This document shows positions 23,926-33,000 of a stretch of DNA of 64,000 nucleotides, in pieces; position 1 is the stretch's first letter; every line of letters begins with the position of its first letter. The notes under the pieces were generated by a model. It saw only the letters and a program-made list of their open reading frames with translations. It was not told the DNA's origin and did not search any database. Source of the DNA: Mesodorylaimus sp. YZB2_4 (lineage: Eukaryota; Nematoda; Enoplea; Dorylaimida; Dorylaimidae); contig JASANH010001028.1 in NCBI GenBank assembly GCA_030248295.1, forward strand, positions 434,001 to 498,000. The letters are read 5' to 3'. Position numbers and translations under genes: made by a program.

Positions 23926-24878
23926 AAACCCCTGGATGACACAGGGCAAGGAGAGAGGGTCCTTCCCAATTAATTCCTGAGGACCAATTTCCAGATTCCA
24001 GTGGTTCTGCGTCCGCCATTTGACGGTGACCAGTGAGTCGCCAAGAACCAGGTGCCCGAGCCCAGCGACGGGCTTACTACGGCTGGCAAAAATACTTGAT
24101 TCGAATTGCGTGTTGCGTAATAAGCAAATTGCGTTCTCCAAAAAAATATGCGTACAAGTTTGCGTATTGGGTATTTTTCCTGTAGGAGGTCAGTGTATCC
24201 AGTATTTCCAGTCACTGTCAGGTGACCTTGTCAGCAATTACATAAATAAGCATTCTAAAGAGCATGAAAGAGTCCCAGAATGATGAGAGTATTGCCTGAC
24301 TTCAACCGTGAAGTTCTATGTAGAGCAATTCCAAAATCGTGTTTCGCATGACCCGCCAAGTGAAATCAACCTAAGGCTTACTCTAAGAAAACGAAATTCT
24401 AGCAGCTCTATGCATGACTGATCTCGGCAGTAATAGAGCTCCCTGTCAAAATTTCTTGCCTAAGCAATGGAAAACCAACGCCATGACCAGCTGTGCCACT
24501 GCAGCTCATGCGCTTAGTCTATAGCTTTCTCTGTTTCAGTTATGGCATGCCCTTTCACATGATGCTCATATTGTTATGAATTACTCCTCCGCATAGACTG
24601 AGACAATTGCACGGAATTCACATCGTTACCAAAATTGCTGGGATCTCAGGGTAAGGTATTTCTCCAAGTTATAGCTTGATCGGGTGCCCAATAAAGGACG
24701 TCCACACATTACCCGGGGTGGGGTGGGGGGAGGGGGGAGCGGAAATTGGCCGAAGGTGGATGGGATGGGGAGTCTGGCGCCTGCCTAATGGACGTAAAGT
24801 TTGCAAAATTGGCGGGATATATCTTGGAAACGTAGCAAAATTATCGGCTGTAAATATTGAAAAAGTCACCAACATATC
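23926..24878. other. Gene-free stretch with a G-rich tract
   Basis: No gene recognised. Positions 24714-24745 are a G-rich run (GGGGTGGGGTGGGGGG type) with at least four G-tracts, a candidate quadruplex. Confidence 0.5.
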
Positions 24879-25620
24879 TACATATAGTAATCATCGAAAG
24901 AAGATCCGAAGACTCCTCGTCGGGTGACTCAGATCGATATATTCCAGTTTTTCAAAACATTTTTCATCTTTTAGTTAGCTTCTTTTTTTTCCAAAGCAGA
25001 TAAAACTAGTTCAGTGCTGCAACCACTGTTTTTGCCGTCAAATTCAGGTGCCTTGTGCAATCAAGCTTGGCAGAAGTAGGAGAGGTTGAGTCAGCCGGAC
25101 AAACACTACGACTGGCAAGGGAGCATCGCCAACCGTTAAGTCGAACATTGAGAAACCAAAAATTGTAATATGTTCTTTGGTGCAAAAGAAAGCTATGTGC
25201 AAAATATTAGAGGCGTCTGGCTTATTGGTCAGCAGTGGTCAGCGTCTAAAGTCCCGAATTTTTGTGTGTCAACGAAGCTAAGCGTTGAGAAAAACACGCA
25301 AAGTTCTTTCCAAACTAGATTTTTGGGTTCAGAGTTGTGAAAGAGTCTCACTGTGCAATTATACCTGCGACTGAAACAAAAATTTATATTGTTCCGTCAC
25401 TGGGATGTCAAAGATTCGCTGAACAATGCCAGCATCGACCGATCCGACCCTAGACGTGAATCTAGATATGGATCTGTGTGATCCGCTTGAAGAAATGAGA
25501 TATCACTATGCTTTCCTGCAGCTAAAAAGGATTGACTGCGTCAATTAGCTTCCTGAAATGATCATCCCATCAAACTATACTTTGGGGTTTTGAATTCCAC
25601 TATTATTCCCGAAGCCTGAT
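24879..25620 (+). repeat. Interspersed repeat, uninterrupted copy
   Basis: It is similar along its length to 26290-26356 plus 26795-27185. Shared strings include AGACTC(C/T)TCGT(C/T)GGG, ACTCAGATCGAT, TTTTTCAAAAC, CCGTCACTGGGATGT and GCCAGCATCGAC. It gives the empty-site reference for the SINE inserted in the second copy. Coding potential is nil; class unknown. Confidence 0.7.
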
Positions 25621-25630
25621 AGCTGACAAG

Positions 25631-26054
25631 TCACTGCCGGATCGGTTCTATATGTTTCGGTTCGGTTTCGGTTTCGGTTCTAGCTAATCGATTCGGTTCG
25701 GTTTCGGTTCTAAACCTTTCAGTTCGGTTCAATTTTTCGGTTCGAGAGCACTGGCTTTTTCTTATGCAATTTAGACCATTAGACCATTATCTGTGATATT
25801 TTACCTCCACATGGCAAATCGCCATCATAGAAAATGGAAGTCAGCCACATTTTAAGCTGATATGAATTATACAAAATGCTGAGTAAGTTCGCGCGCAAGC
25901 ACACCTTTATTCCCCCTAGGCTGGGGTACCGTTGCCCCAGATTTTGGGCAATTGCTCTGCACCTGACAACACTGCAGCCATTTTGGTTGCACCTCTTTCG
26001 GTTCGGTTTGGTTCCAGGAATAGAAACGACTGAACCGAACCGATCCGCCCGTGA
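25631..26054. mobile_element. hAT-type MITE with CGGTTCGGTT-rich ends
   Basis: 424 bp with a perfect 8-bp target duplication CTGACAAG at 25623-25630 and 26055-26062. The ends are TCACTGCCGGATCGG and the inverse of TCACGGGCGGATCGG. The left 110 bp are a degenerate run of TTCGGTTTCGGTT, and the right end repeats CGGTTCGGTTTGG and GAACCGAACCG. The 8-bp duplication is diagnostic of the hAT superfamily. No transposase is present. Confidence 0.85.
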
Positions 26055-26085
26055 CTGACAAGCAGTTAAACCTTATAAGAAGCTG

Positions 26086-26265
26086 TGCGGGGACCGGCAC
26101 ACACACCAGCGTCCCTCTGATCGTGAGTGTCTTCACTAGGAGCAACTCCACGCGAGGGCATCTTGGAATGGACTTCTTTCGACGATGGCGAGTAGGTTGT
26201 GAACAAATTGGTTTTCGACAGCCGAGACTGTCTCCTCGTTTAGCGTCCGATATCTCGGAAAATTG
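26086..26265 (-). mobile_element. SINE-1 fragment with internal GATCGTGA insertion
   Basis: Reverse-orientation body of SINE-1 (CAGCGTCCCTCTG...GTCTTCACTAGGAGCA...GAGGGCATCTTGGA...CAGCCGAGACTGTCT). Where full copies read CTCTGCGTGTC, this one reads CTCTGATCGTGAGTGTC. It lacks the tRNA-like head. Confidence 0.7.
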
Positions 26266-26356
26266 ACTTTATCATCATTAGTAAATACTAGATATTAAAT
26301 ATTCAAATAATCAAACTTCGATCCAAAGACTCTTCGTTGGGGGACTCAGATCGATT

Positions 26357-26794
26357 ATACTCGCGGCAGCGGAGGTGCAGCGGTTCGGCATTCGTCTGTC
26401 CCTATTGCTTTGGAGCCAGTGGCTGGACTCGTCCCGGGTTCAATCCCCAGTGATGAAGGTCGGTTTACGAACAATTAACCCTTGTCGACCCTGCACGCCA
26501 GGCCGTGGGTGACTCACCCGGTACCGTCGAGGTGTGGAGAGACGGAAGCCAAACAAGTAGACAGTCTCGGCTGTCGAGCACCGACAGGGTTAAAAGCCCG
26601 CCCGCCATCGTCCGAGGAAGTCGGTGTCCTGTCCAGGATGCCCTCGCGCGGAGGTGCTCCTAGTGAAGACACGCAGAGGGACGCTGCTGTGGGTGCCCCT
26701 CCCCGCATAGCCTTGCGTAGAAGCTTTGACTGCTGACCGGCTATAGGCAAAACGGGCTTTGGCCCACAAAAATTTAAAAAAAAAATCGAAAGAT
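26357..26794 (+). mobile_element. SINE-1, full length, tRNA-derived
   Basis: The head has a Pol III type A box (GGTGCAGCGGTTCGG, 26370-26385) and B box (GGTTCAATCCC, about 26439-26449) at tRNA-like spacing. The unrelated body contains GTGGGTGACTCACCCGGTACC, CAGGATGCCCTCGCG and ACACGCAGAGGG. The 3' end is GGCCCACAAAAATTT followed by an A-run. Comparison with the repeat copy at 24879 gives the insertion borders within a few bases. Related copies: 30570-30985 (reverse), fragments at 8770, 26086, and diverged ones at 23540 and 29450. Confidence 0.85.
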
Positions 26795-26944
26795 CAGTTT
26801 TTCAAAACTTTTTTCATCCTTTGGCTTCTGTTCTTCTCAGGCAAAGAAACGATTTCAGTGGAGCTGCCAGTGTTTTTGTCGCTTAAATCAGGTACCTTGT
26901 GTGATAAACTCCAGCAGGTGTTGGAGAGGAAGTCGGCTGGACAT

Positions 26945-27070
26945 ACTGTGACTTGGCGAGTGTTGCGAGTATACCTGCCGCTGAATCACCAACCCGACGG
27001 CCTGACCCTTTCCAGCCAGGGTGATCGATTATGCTCCCCCACTCGCCATAGCTCACTAGCGCCAGATCTT
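26945..27070 (-). mobile_element. SINE-2 family copy, inverted
   Basis: The reverse complement matches 12808-12990: GGCGAGTGGGGGAGCATAATCG, CCCTGGCT, CCGTCGGGTTGGTGATTC and TATACTCGCAACACTCGCC. It sits inside the second copy of the interspersed repeat. Confidence 0.65.
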
Positions 27071-27187
27071 ACATTTCCGTCACTGGGATGTAAGGCGGTG
27101 CTGAGCTGCCAGCATCGACTGATTAGACCCTCAGCGTTCATCCCGATCTCGATCTGGCTGATCCGATTCAAGAAATAAGATACTGCA

Positions 27188-27208
27188 ATGGGGGGGGGGG
27201 GGGGGGGG
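27188..27208 (+). repeat. Poly-G tract
   Basis: About 20 consecutive G. Comparable tracts lie near 27505-27518 and 50764-50778. Length in the assembly is unreliable for such runs. Confidence 0.8.
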
Positions 27209-27594
27209 CGGCGCGGTGACATCTTTGGGACTATGCCCTCACCAGCCTGCCCTGTTTTCTCACTGTCATTTTCTATGACGACTCCAAAAAACTAAGGAAC
27301 TAGTCTAAAGGAAAAATGTGATTTTTTAATTACATGTAGTATGGAAGACAATATTAGTTATTATCAAGCAGAAGGAAAGCAAAACATTTTAGTTGCCAAT
27401 TCGACAGATGCGGCAGTCGGATCAAACTGAAGACCTATCCCCACTATTACGGTGGATCAGTCGAGCTGGGAGCAATGCTTTTTTAGAATGAATATTTGCT
27501 AAAGGGGGGGGGGGGGGGTAAAGGCGAAATGGACGGAAGGTGGGTTTGGGGGAATAGCCAAAAAACGAGGTTTTTTCTACGCTGTGTATGTTCT

Positions 27595-28470
27595 TTACGT
27601 GCTGTCACGATATGGCCTCCTGGAGGGAACAGGAGGCTGACCAGCGATGTACTGCTCGATTTTGAGCTCGTTGACGCTTTGATCTTTCTTGAGCAAGTCG
27701 ATGAACTTCCAGGACGATGGATGTTCGGCGCCGGCAAGTTGAAGAAAGCCTCGATTCCATGCCTCGCACCAATTGTTGGTTTTCACCCAGCCTAATAGTC
27801 ACCATAGTTTAAGTTAATGTACATAATCTGTAACCTGGGCTAAAACTTACCTTGCAATACGGCGTTGTAAGAATTCCAAAGTTTGATTGCAAACGGTGGG
27901 TTTCGACGACCGTTGCCTCGTCGACGGCCAATCCATGTGTCCTCGAGATAATTCACCAGCTGATCCAATTCTCCTGGTAAGGCCTCAGCCAAAATTTCAA
28001 GAGCTGGAATGACGTCCTGAGGTGGAACGAATGCCAGTGTCGACAGCATTTTCGCTTGCAACGCAAACACTTCGTCATTTTCGTAGCGGCGGGCGTGTCC
28101 GAGTTCTTGTCATTTTCTCCAGACGCGTTGGCTATGATGAAAGAAACACCCACGCTGCTGCGTTTGTGGGAGCTCCTCACGAAATGCATTGATTGCGGCT
28201 AATTCGAAATAGGTCATGATCGAGGTAGGAGCTAGATATGGACGAAGTCTCTTCAATTGACGACAAAGCCTTGAATGTTTCTCCTTGCTTATTTGGCAAT
28301 AGCGCATAAACCGCCGGCATGACGCTTTCATTGCTAATCAAACGTAAAAGAAGGAGTTTTGAAAAGTTGAGATCAGAATCTTCTCAGGATACTTACTTCA
28401 AGCCATGTACCGTATACAGCCGGTGGAACAGTGGAGGCGCCGTTTTGACTGGGCTGCCGTTTCATCGATG
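27595..28470 (-). pseudogene. Spliced MULE (Mutator-like) transposase, decayed
   Basis: Reading down from 28470: LFHRLYTVHGL (family QLYTIHG), an intron with GTAAGTATCC/TTTGATTAG borders (about 28402-28331), PAVYALLPNKQGETF, a one-base frameshift near 28262, SIMTYFELAAINAF (family MTDFE, catalytic Asp replaced by Tyr), GCFFHHSQ, an in-frame TGA after VWRK near 28105, LAFVPPQDV, TWIGRR, FAIKLWNSY, a second intron (GTAAGTTTTAG...GACTATTAG, about 27854-27792), then TNNWCEAWNRGF and HPSSWKFIDLLKK. These are the ordered hallmarks of MULE/FLYWCH-associated transposases. Three independent lesions show it is dead. A related fragment is at 47784-48062. Confidence 0.8.
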
Positions 28471-28549
28471 GCGCTATACTTCAGACTTTGCTGCTCACCC
28501 AACATCAAATGCTTGTGGGAGTGCCACAAATGTGTTTGGTTGCTTCAAG

Positions 28550-29035
28550 AATACATGTCTTAAACTAACAATAAGTGCCAGCAAGCAGCAGTTCGATGAA
28601 CTGCCTAGGTCCAGATCTGCGCAGTTTCCATTTACACTCCACAAACATAGCTATCGAGATATTTATCTTTTTTTCATAATGCAAGGTCAGCCAATGTTTA
28701 TTCCAACGTCTCATTCAGAAGGCCTCTGTGACGACACAAAGGAATTCAGGCAAACTCGATAAGAAAGATCCTAGGGTGATCGGGAGATTTGCTTGCTTCA
28801 AGAATGCGAGTTTGTAAGTAACAATAAGTGCCAGCCATCAGCAGCTCAATAAGCTGCGTGTGTCAAGATCTATCCAGTTCCCGTTGACAGAAACTCTAGC
28901 GTATCAAGATATTTATCATCTTTCATAATGCAAGATCTGCCGTAGATTACAAATATGCCCAGTACGTATTTTTGCCAGCGCTCCGTTTATGTATTTTTGA
29001 CAACACAAAGAGGGATCTAGGCGAACTTGCATAGT
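28550..29035 (+). repeat. Diverged tandem duplication upstream of the Cys-rich peptide gene
   Basis: Two units (about 28550-28770 and 28793-29035) share ACAATAAGTGCCAGC, a CAGCAG...GAACTGC/AAGCTGC stretch, CAAGATATTTATC and TTTCATAATGCAAG, and end with GG(C/A)...CAAACTCGATA/CGAACTTGCATA. Roughly 70% identity by eye. No coding frame. Confidence 0.65.
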
Positions 29036-29220
29036 AAGGCTGGTAGAAGACGATACATTAGAGGGTCATTCTTTATGGCACACCCGATGTAAAGAAAGGT
29101 CCCTTGTGACGTGCAAGGTATTTGTGAAATGGAAACATTCCTTAGAAATTAGATAAGGCCCTTCGATGTGCAGGTTTCACAAACATTGAGCAAAAGTTGG
29201 TTTGCCTTCACGAGATCTTC

Positions 29221-29255
29221 TATATAAGTTATCGCTATGCAGCTTCAGGTCAGTC
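29221..29255 (+). promoter_or_regulatory. TATA box and initiator of the Cys-rich peptide gene
   Basis: TATATAAG at 29221-29228, followed about 25 nt later by GGTCAGTCC, an arthropod-type TCAGT initiator. The ATG follows at 29292, giving a 5' leader of about 40 nt. The spacing is that of a strong focused promoter. Confidence 0.6.
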
Positions 29256-29291
29256 CAATCGGAGGATAGGTAACGATACCAGCCGGACAAA

Positions 29292-30166
29292 ATGAAAGTT
29301 TTTATTTTATTTCTTCTTTTCACGGTAGCGATGGCTTTGGCTGCACCCCATGACGATCGGAAACGTCAGGCTACTCGTAAGTAAATCTTATAAGCCTATC
29401 AGCTGTTTGTGCTGCTTGCTTATGTCAATTAATTGCTGTCTTTTAATTTTTGTGGACTGGGTCCTGCGCCGCCCCAACTCCCTGCAGGACTTCCAGCCCG
29501 CTTTGCTTATAGCTTGCTGGAAGTAATAATATGAGAAGCGAGGTCCTTATCATCACGACTGCTCAGGACGTCGTGAGCGAGGACCAGCTCTCACGGCAGC
29601 CTCTGTGTGTCTCCTCTAGGAGCGCCTCCGCACGAGGGCATCCTGTGCCAGCACCAGCGTCCCAAGATGATACTTGGCGAGAAGGGGAGGGAGGGGTCCT
29701 TCCCGACTGGCCCTCCGGAACCAGCTCCATTCTCTACTCGTTCAGCTTCCGCCACTTGAGGGTACCGAGTCATCCAGAGACAGGTGTGCAAGGCCAGCGA
29801 CCGAAATACTAAACTGCCGTCGAGCCTGGTTCACTGATCGTGAGAGCGGACTCACGATTAGTACACTGCCGTCATCAGCTGGAACAGAAGTGCGGCCTCC
29901 CAGTCAGGGTTGCTGGCTCGAGCAATTGCGCGCAAGCGCCTTAAACCAACTGATCGCGAGTCAGCGCGGCTCACTGATGACAAGTTCTGCTCATTTCAGC
30001 CGCAGCCGATGTCGACAAATGCGACCGTTGCAAGAACCGCTGCGAGAGTCGTGGCAGTCAGATGAACTACTGCCGAAAGCTTCCAAGCGGCAAAGCGTTA
30101 TGTAGTTGTGCAGCAAAAAAGACCTGTCGAATACTACCAAATGGTTCAAAGGTTTGCACAGGATGA
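29292..30166 (+). CDS. Small secreted Cys-rich peptide, defensin-like (CS-alpha-beta type)
   Basis: Two exons, 29292-29376 and 30000-30166, encode 83 residues. Residues 1-19 are a signal peptide (MKVFILFLL..., ending ALAA). A short acidic/basic stretch with RKRQ may be a furin-type propeptide site. The mature part has eight cysteines spaced C-x2-C-x3-C-x9-C-x9-C-x1-C-x5-C-x9-C. The CxxxC and CxC pair matches the cysteine-stabilised alpha-beta fold of invertebrate defensins; two extra cysteines follow. A TATA promoter lies 60 bp upstream. The 623-nt intron contains a SINE-related insertion. An antimicrobial role is inference; a protease inhibitor or other knottin is possible. Confidence 0.75.
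29450..29830 (-). mobile_element. SINE-1 related insertion in the peptide gene intron
   Basis: Reverse-orientation copy of the subfamily also present at 23540: TTTTTGTGGACTGGG at the A-tail side, TCTAGGAGCGCCTCC, CGAGGGCATCCTGTGCCAGCACCAGC, CTCTACTCGTTCAGCTTCCG and GGGTACCGAGTCATCC. It is inside the intron between the signal-peptide exon and the cysteine-rich exon. Confidence 0.65.
29836..29865. repeat. Imperfect 12-bp hairpin built on the GATCGTGAG motif
   Basis: ACTGATCGTGAG, six-base loop AGCGGA, then CTCACGATTAGT. One mismatch between the arms. The right arm recurs at about 14265 and the left core recurs at five other plus-strand sites. Confidence 0.8.
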
Positions 30167-30569
30167 ACTAAACAAAGCAACCAGCTGCGAGAGGCACAGA
30201 GTGTGATCATTCGCCCACAGGTGCATGCCAATGTTGGTCGAAGACATGTGAGTAGTAATTAAATGTTAAGGTACAGCTGCTTTTTAGAGATGCTTACAAA
30301 GAGAGTTGTCAACAACGCGAATACCCTAAAGCCCGACTTCTTCGAGACACTGAAGCCAGGTCTAGAGCGCTGATGTAAGTTACAAGCGCACAAGTTACAA
30401 GTCCACAAGCGACTCACGTTTCACCCGAGTGAAGGATCCATTGACGGCTCCTAGTGCTACAAGAATTGTTGCATGATCTAGGTATTTGATTTAATGAACT
30501 TAAAAGCCCTCAGAAAAAAAGGCGCAGGAAAAAGAAACCCCCCGCTTTCCTTTTTTTTTGCTTGAAATT

Positions 30570-30985
30570 TTTGTGGGCTGAAAGCCCGTCTTGCCTCTAG
30601 CCGTTCAGCAGTCAAATGTTATGAACAAGGCTTTGAGGGGACCACCACGCACACCCTCTGCGTGTCTTCACTTTGAGCATCTCCCCGAGGGCATCCTAGA
30701 CTGGACACCGACTTACTCGAACGATGTTGGAGCTTTGAACGCTGTCACTGGACAGCCCAGACTCTCTACTCGTTTGGCTTCCGTCTCTCCACTCAGAGCA
30801 CCTCGGCGGTACCGGGTGAGTCACCCACGGCCTGGCAGGTAAGGCCAATGTGGGCTTATGGTTCGCAAACCGACCTCCATCACCGGGGGTCGAACCCGGG
30901 ACGAGTCCAGCCACTCGCTTCCAAGCAATACGGAGAGACAAATGCCGAACCGCTGCACCACCGCGACCGCTAAAAGAAGCCCGAC
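30570..30985 (-). mobile_element. SINE-1, near full length, reverse orientation
   Basis: The reverse complement starts with a GCAGCGGTTCGG A-box region near 30960, has a B box GGGTTCGACCC near 30893, the GTGGGTGACTCACCCGGTACC body and the GGGCTTTCAGCCCACAAAAATTTC end. About 80-85% identical to 26357-26794 by eye. Confidence 0.8.
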
Positions 30986-31729
30986 TTACCAAAAGACCTT
31001 GCGCTCGCATCTCCTGAAGAGCCAATGCGGCGCTACCATCTGGTTTTAGGCTCATTTACAACTTTTGCCTCGATCGTTCATAAATCACATTCTCCGAGAC
31101 CTTTTAATACAAGGGCTGACAAAATTGTGGTGAGTCGCTCGTTCGCCGGGCTCACGACTTGTTGCCAGTATTTCATGGTTTGCAGCGCGTTTCTACTGTT
31201 CGACTCACAGGTTTCTTGTTACCAGGCACCTATCACGCCTGAATTTCGAACTTACAGTATTTGTGGCGAAATGTAGAAAAATAGTCACTTGTGGCGCTTG
31301 TAACACTTGGGAGTGCCTTGGTAAAACTGGGCCCAAGCCTCTAATTTGTAAATCATGAGGGTTGAAGTATGACCGCGACAGGTCTTCCTTCTCGTGGATT
31401 GCAAAAGCAACTGGACACGCAGTCAGAGGCGATTCCATCACAACCAAGAATTCTCCAAAAGCCAGATCACATTCGCAGGTTTGTTGATGGGCTTCCGATG
31501 AAATAAAGTCTTTTAGTTGTGCAATACAGCAGAGATAGCTTACTGTACTCATTCATGGTCAGTTTATACTCTGCTAAACTCTTTCATAAAATGCATTTTT
31601 TTGCACAAAAGTTAAGAGAATAAAGGAAAGGTTAACACCTCGAAAATTGCTGAGCCGAGGGCTGAATTAAAACTCAGTAAAAAATTAAGAATATAAACGA
31701 AGCGAGTAAGACTCAAAATAACTAACTAA
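30986..31729 (-). other. Region with an unassigned minus-strand frame
   Basis: The frame 31552-31205 (115 codons, no ATG in a convincing position) contains TCECDLAFGEFLVVM and TACPVAFAIHEKEDL, which look more protein-like than neighbouring frames but match no domain I recognise. It could be one exon of an unannotated secreted-protein gene. No clear acceptor and donor pair was settled. The rest of the stretch is non-coding. Confidence 0.25.
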
Positions 31730-32487
31730 TTATTCGACTATGTTAGCCCGAATAATAAAGCAAACTTCGTGCTTCTTCTCGTCATCGTCTCCTTGTTGGC
31801 TCGTATCGCTATCCAAAGCCCAACGAATAAGCAGGTTCAACTAAACTTTGCACGTCATTAAGAATTGCATTGCATAAGACGAAACTCAAAATTGCACTTA
31901 CATTAGGATAACTGCTCAAAACTGGCACGCTTTGAGTGTACGTGTATTCTTGACCAGGGAATAATGGGCAGGTCAAACCCGAATTCAAGCAGCCATTCCT
32001 ATTGGGCAAATCGAACTCGGTGGGAATCGATGCCACAATGCCGAAAACAGTGGCCGTCAAGTTACGCACTTCTGCGTCTAAAAATGAAGTATTGGTAACT
32101 GCAGATGTCATGCTTAGTGCAAACAATACTTACTGGGCGTGAATGTGACGGAGATTCTTGGAGATGTGCCCTTCTTGAGAGGGCAACGAGTACCATCACC
32201 TCCTGGGCATGGCTCGACTCGCACTTCCTTGATTGAGAACTTGGATTCTAAATTGCAGACAAAAACGCTATTTAGAACACTTAATTTGAAACTGCATTAA
32301 AAATATTGCGGGATTAGAGTAAACTGTCACGAACCTGATATCCTGTAAAATTTACAAACATCAGATGTATGCTTACAGTAAATGATTACTTACTGCAGTC
32401 ACGGAATTTCACACTTTTGCCTTCTCCATAGACTTCTGGCAATAAAATAACTGACAATCCGATGAGAACGATTTGATAGGACAACAT
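31730..32487 (-). CDS. NPC2-like secreted sterol/lipid-binding protein (ML domain)
   Basis: Four exons join in frame to 164 residues: 32487-32394, 32247-32134, 32077-31902 and 31840-31730, with introns of 146, 56 and 61 nt. Residues 1-22 are a signal peptide. ML-domain landmarks in order: VKFRDC, VEPCPGG, CPLKKGTS, VTFTP, then VFGIVASIPTEFDLP, CPLFPGQEYTY, the VPVLSSYPN strand, RWALDSD, and the closing HEVCFIIRANI. Six family cysteines are in place. NPC2 proteins carry sterols in the lysosome or extracellular space and, in arthropods, may bind semiochemicals. The QQGDDDEKK insert before the last Cys is an acidic loop not typical of the family. Confidence 0.9.
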
Positions 32488-33000
32488 GTTTTTGATTTAT
32501 ACCTTAGAGGCCACAACCCAAACCTTTCAATGCCTTTCCTTTCAGCTACTATCAGTGAGCACGACTTTCGGCCGCCTTTTCAAACCTTCTTCCACCCTAG
32601 CTCGCAGCTATTTTGATTTGTTTAGGCTAGCCCAAAGGTCGCGTGTTAGCTAGACCTAAGGATGGGGTTATTTACTTGTGGGTATGGCTGGAAGGCGTAT
32701 CACGCCACCATCGACCCACCTTGGTTCCACGACACATGCTAGCGTTTAATGAGAGCAACCGCTGCGCAGGAAGCAACTGACGGCTTCTCATCAGTTCAGT
32801 GCCGGTACACGTGGATGTTTGGGGAACAGGAAATCGCAAAGGCAAAGGTAGGCCGTGGTGGTGCTACCAGGCTGTGGCAGTAGGCAAGAGATGAAACATA
32901 ATCTATTAAAAACACACGTCAAACACACAAAGCCGGAAAAAATTTTAGTGCAGTGCACATACGTATATTGATGTTACAGGAACGAACATTTCTGCACAGG
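32488..33000. other. Intergenic spacer between NPC2 and DNase II genes
   Basis: It contains the NPC2 5' flank and the DNase II 3' flank. No frame of note; no shared repeat noticed. Confidence 0.4.

Larger units (their letters stand above)
26290..27185 (+). repeat. Interspersed repeat, second copy, split by SINEs
   Basis: Homologous to 24879-25620 but interrupted by a full-length SINE-1 at about 26357-26794 and by a SINE-2 in reverse orientation at 26945-27070. The two halves resume exactly where the uninterrupted copy continues. Confidence 0.7.
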
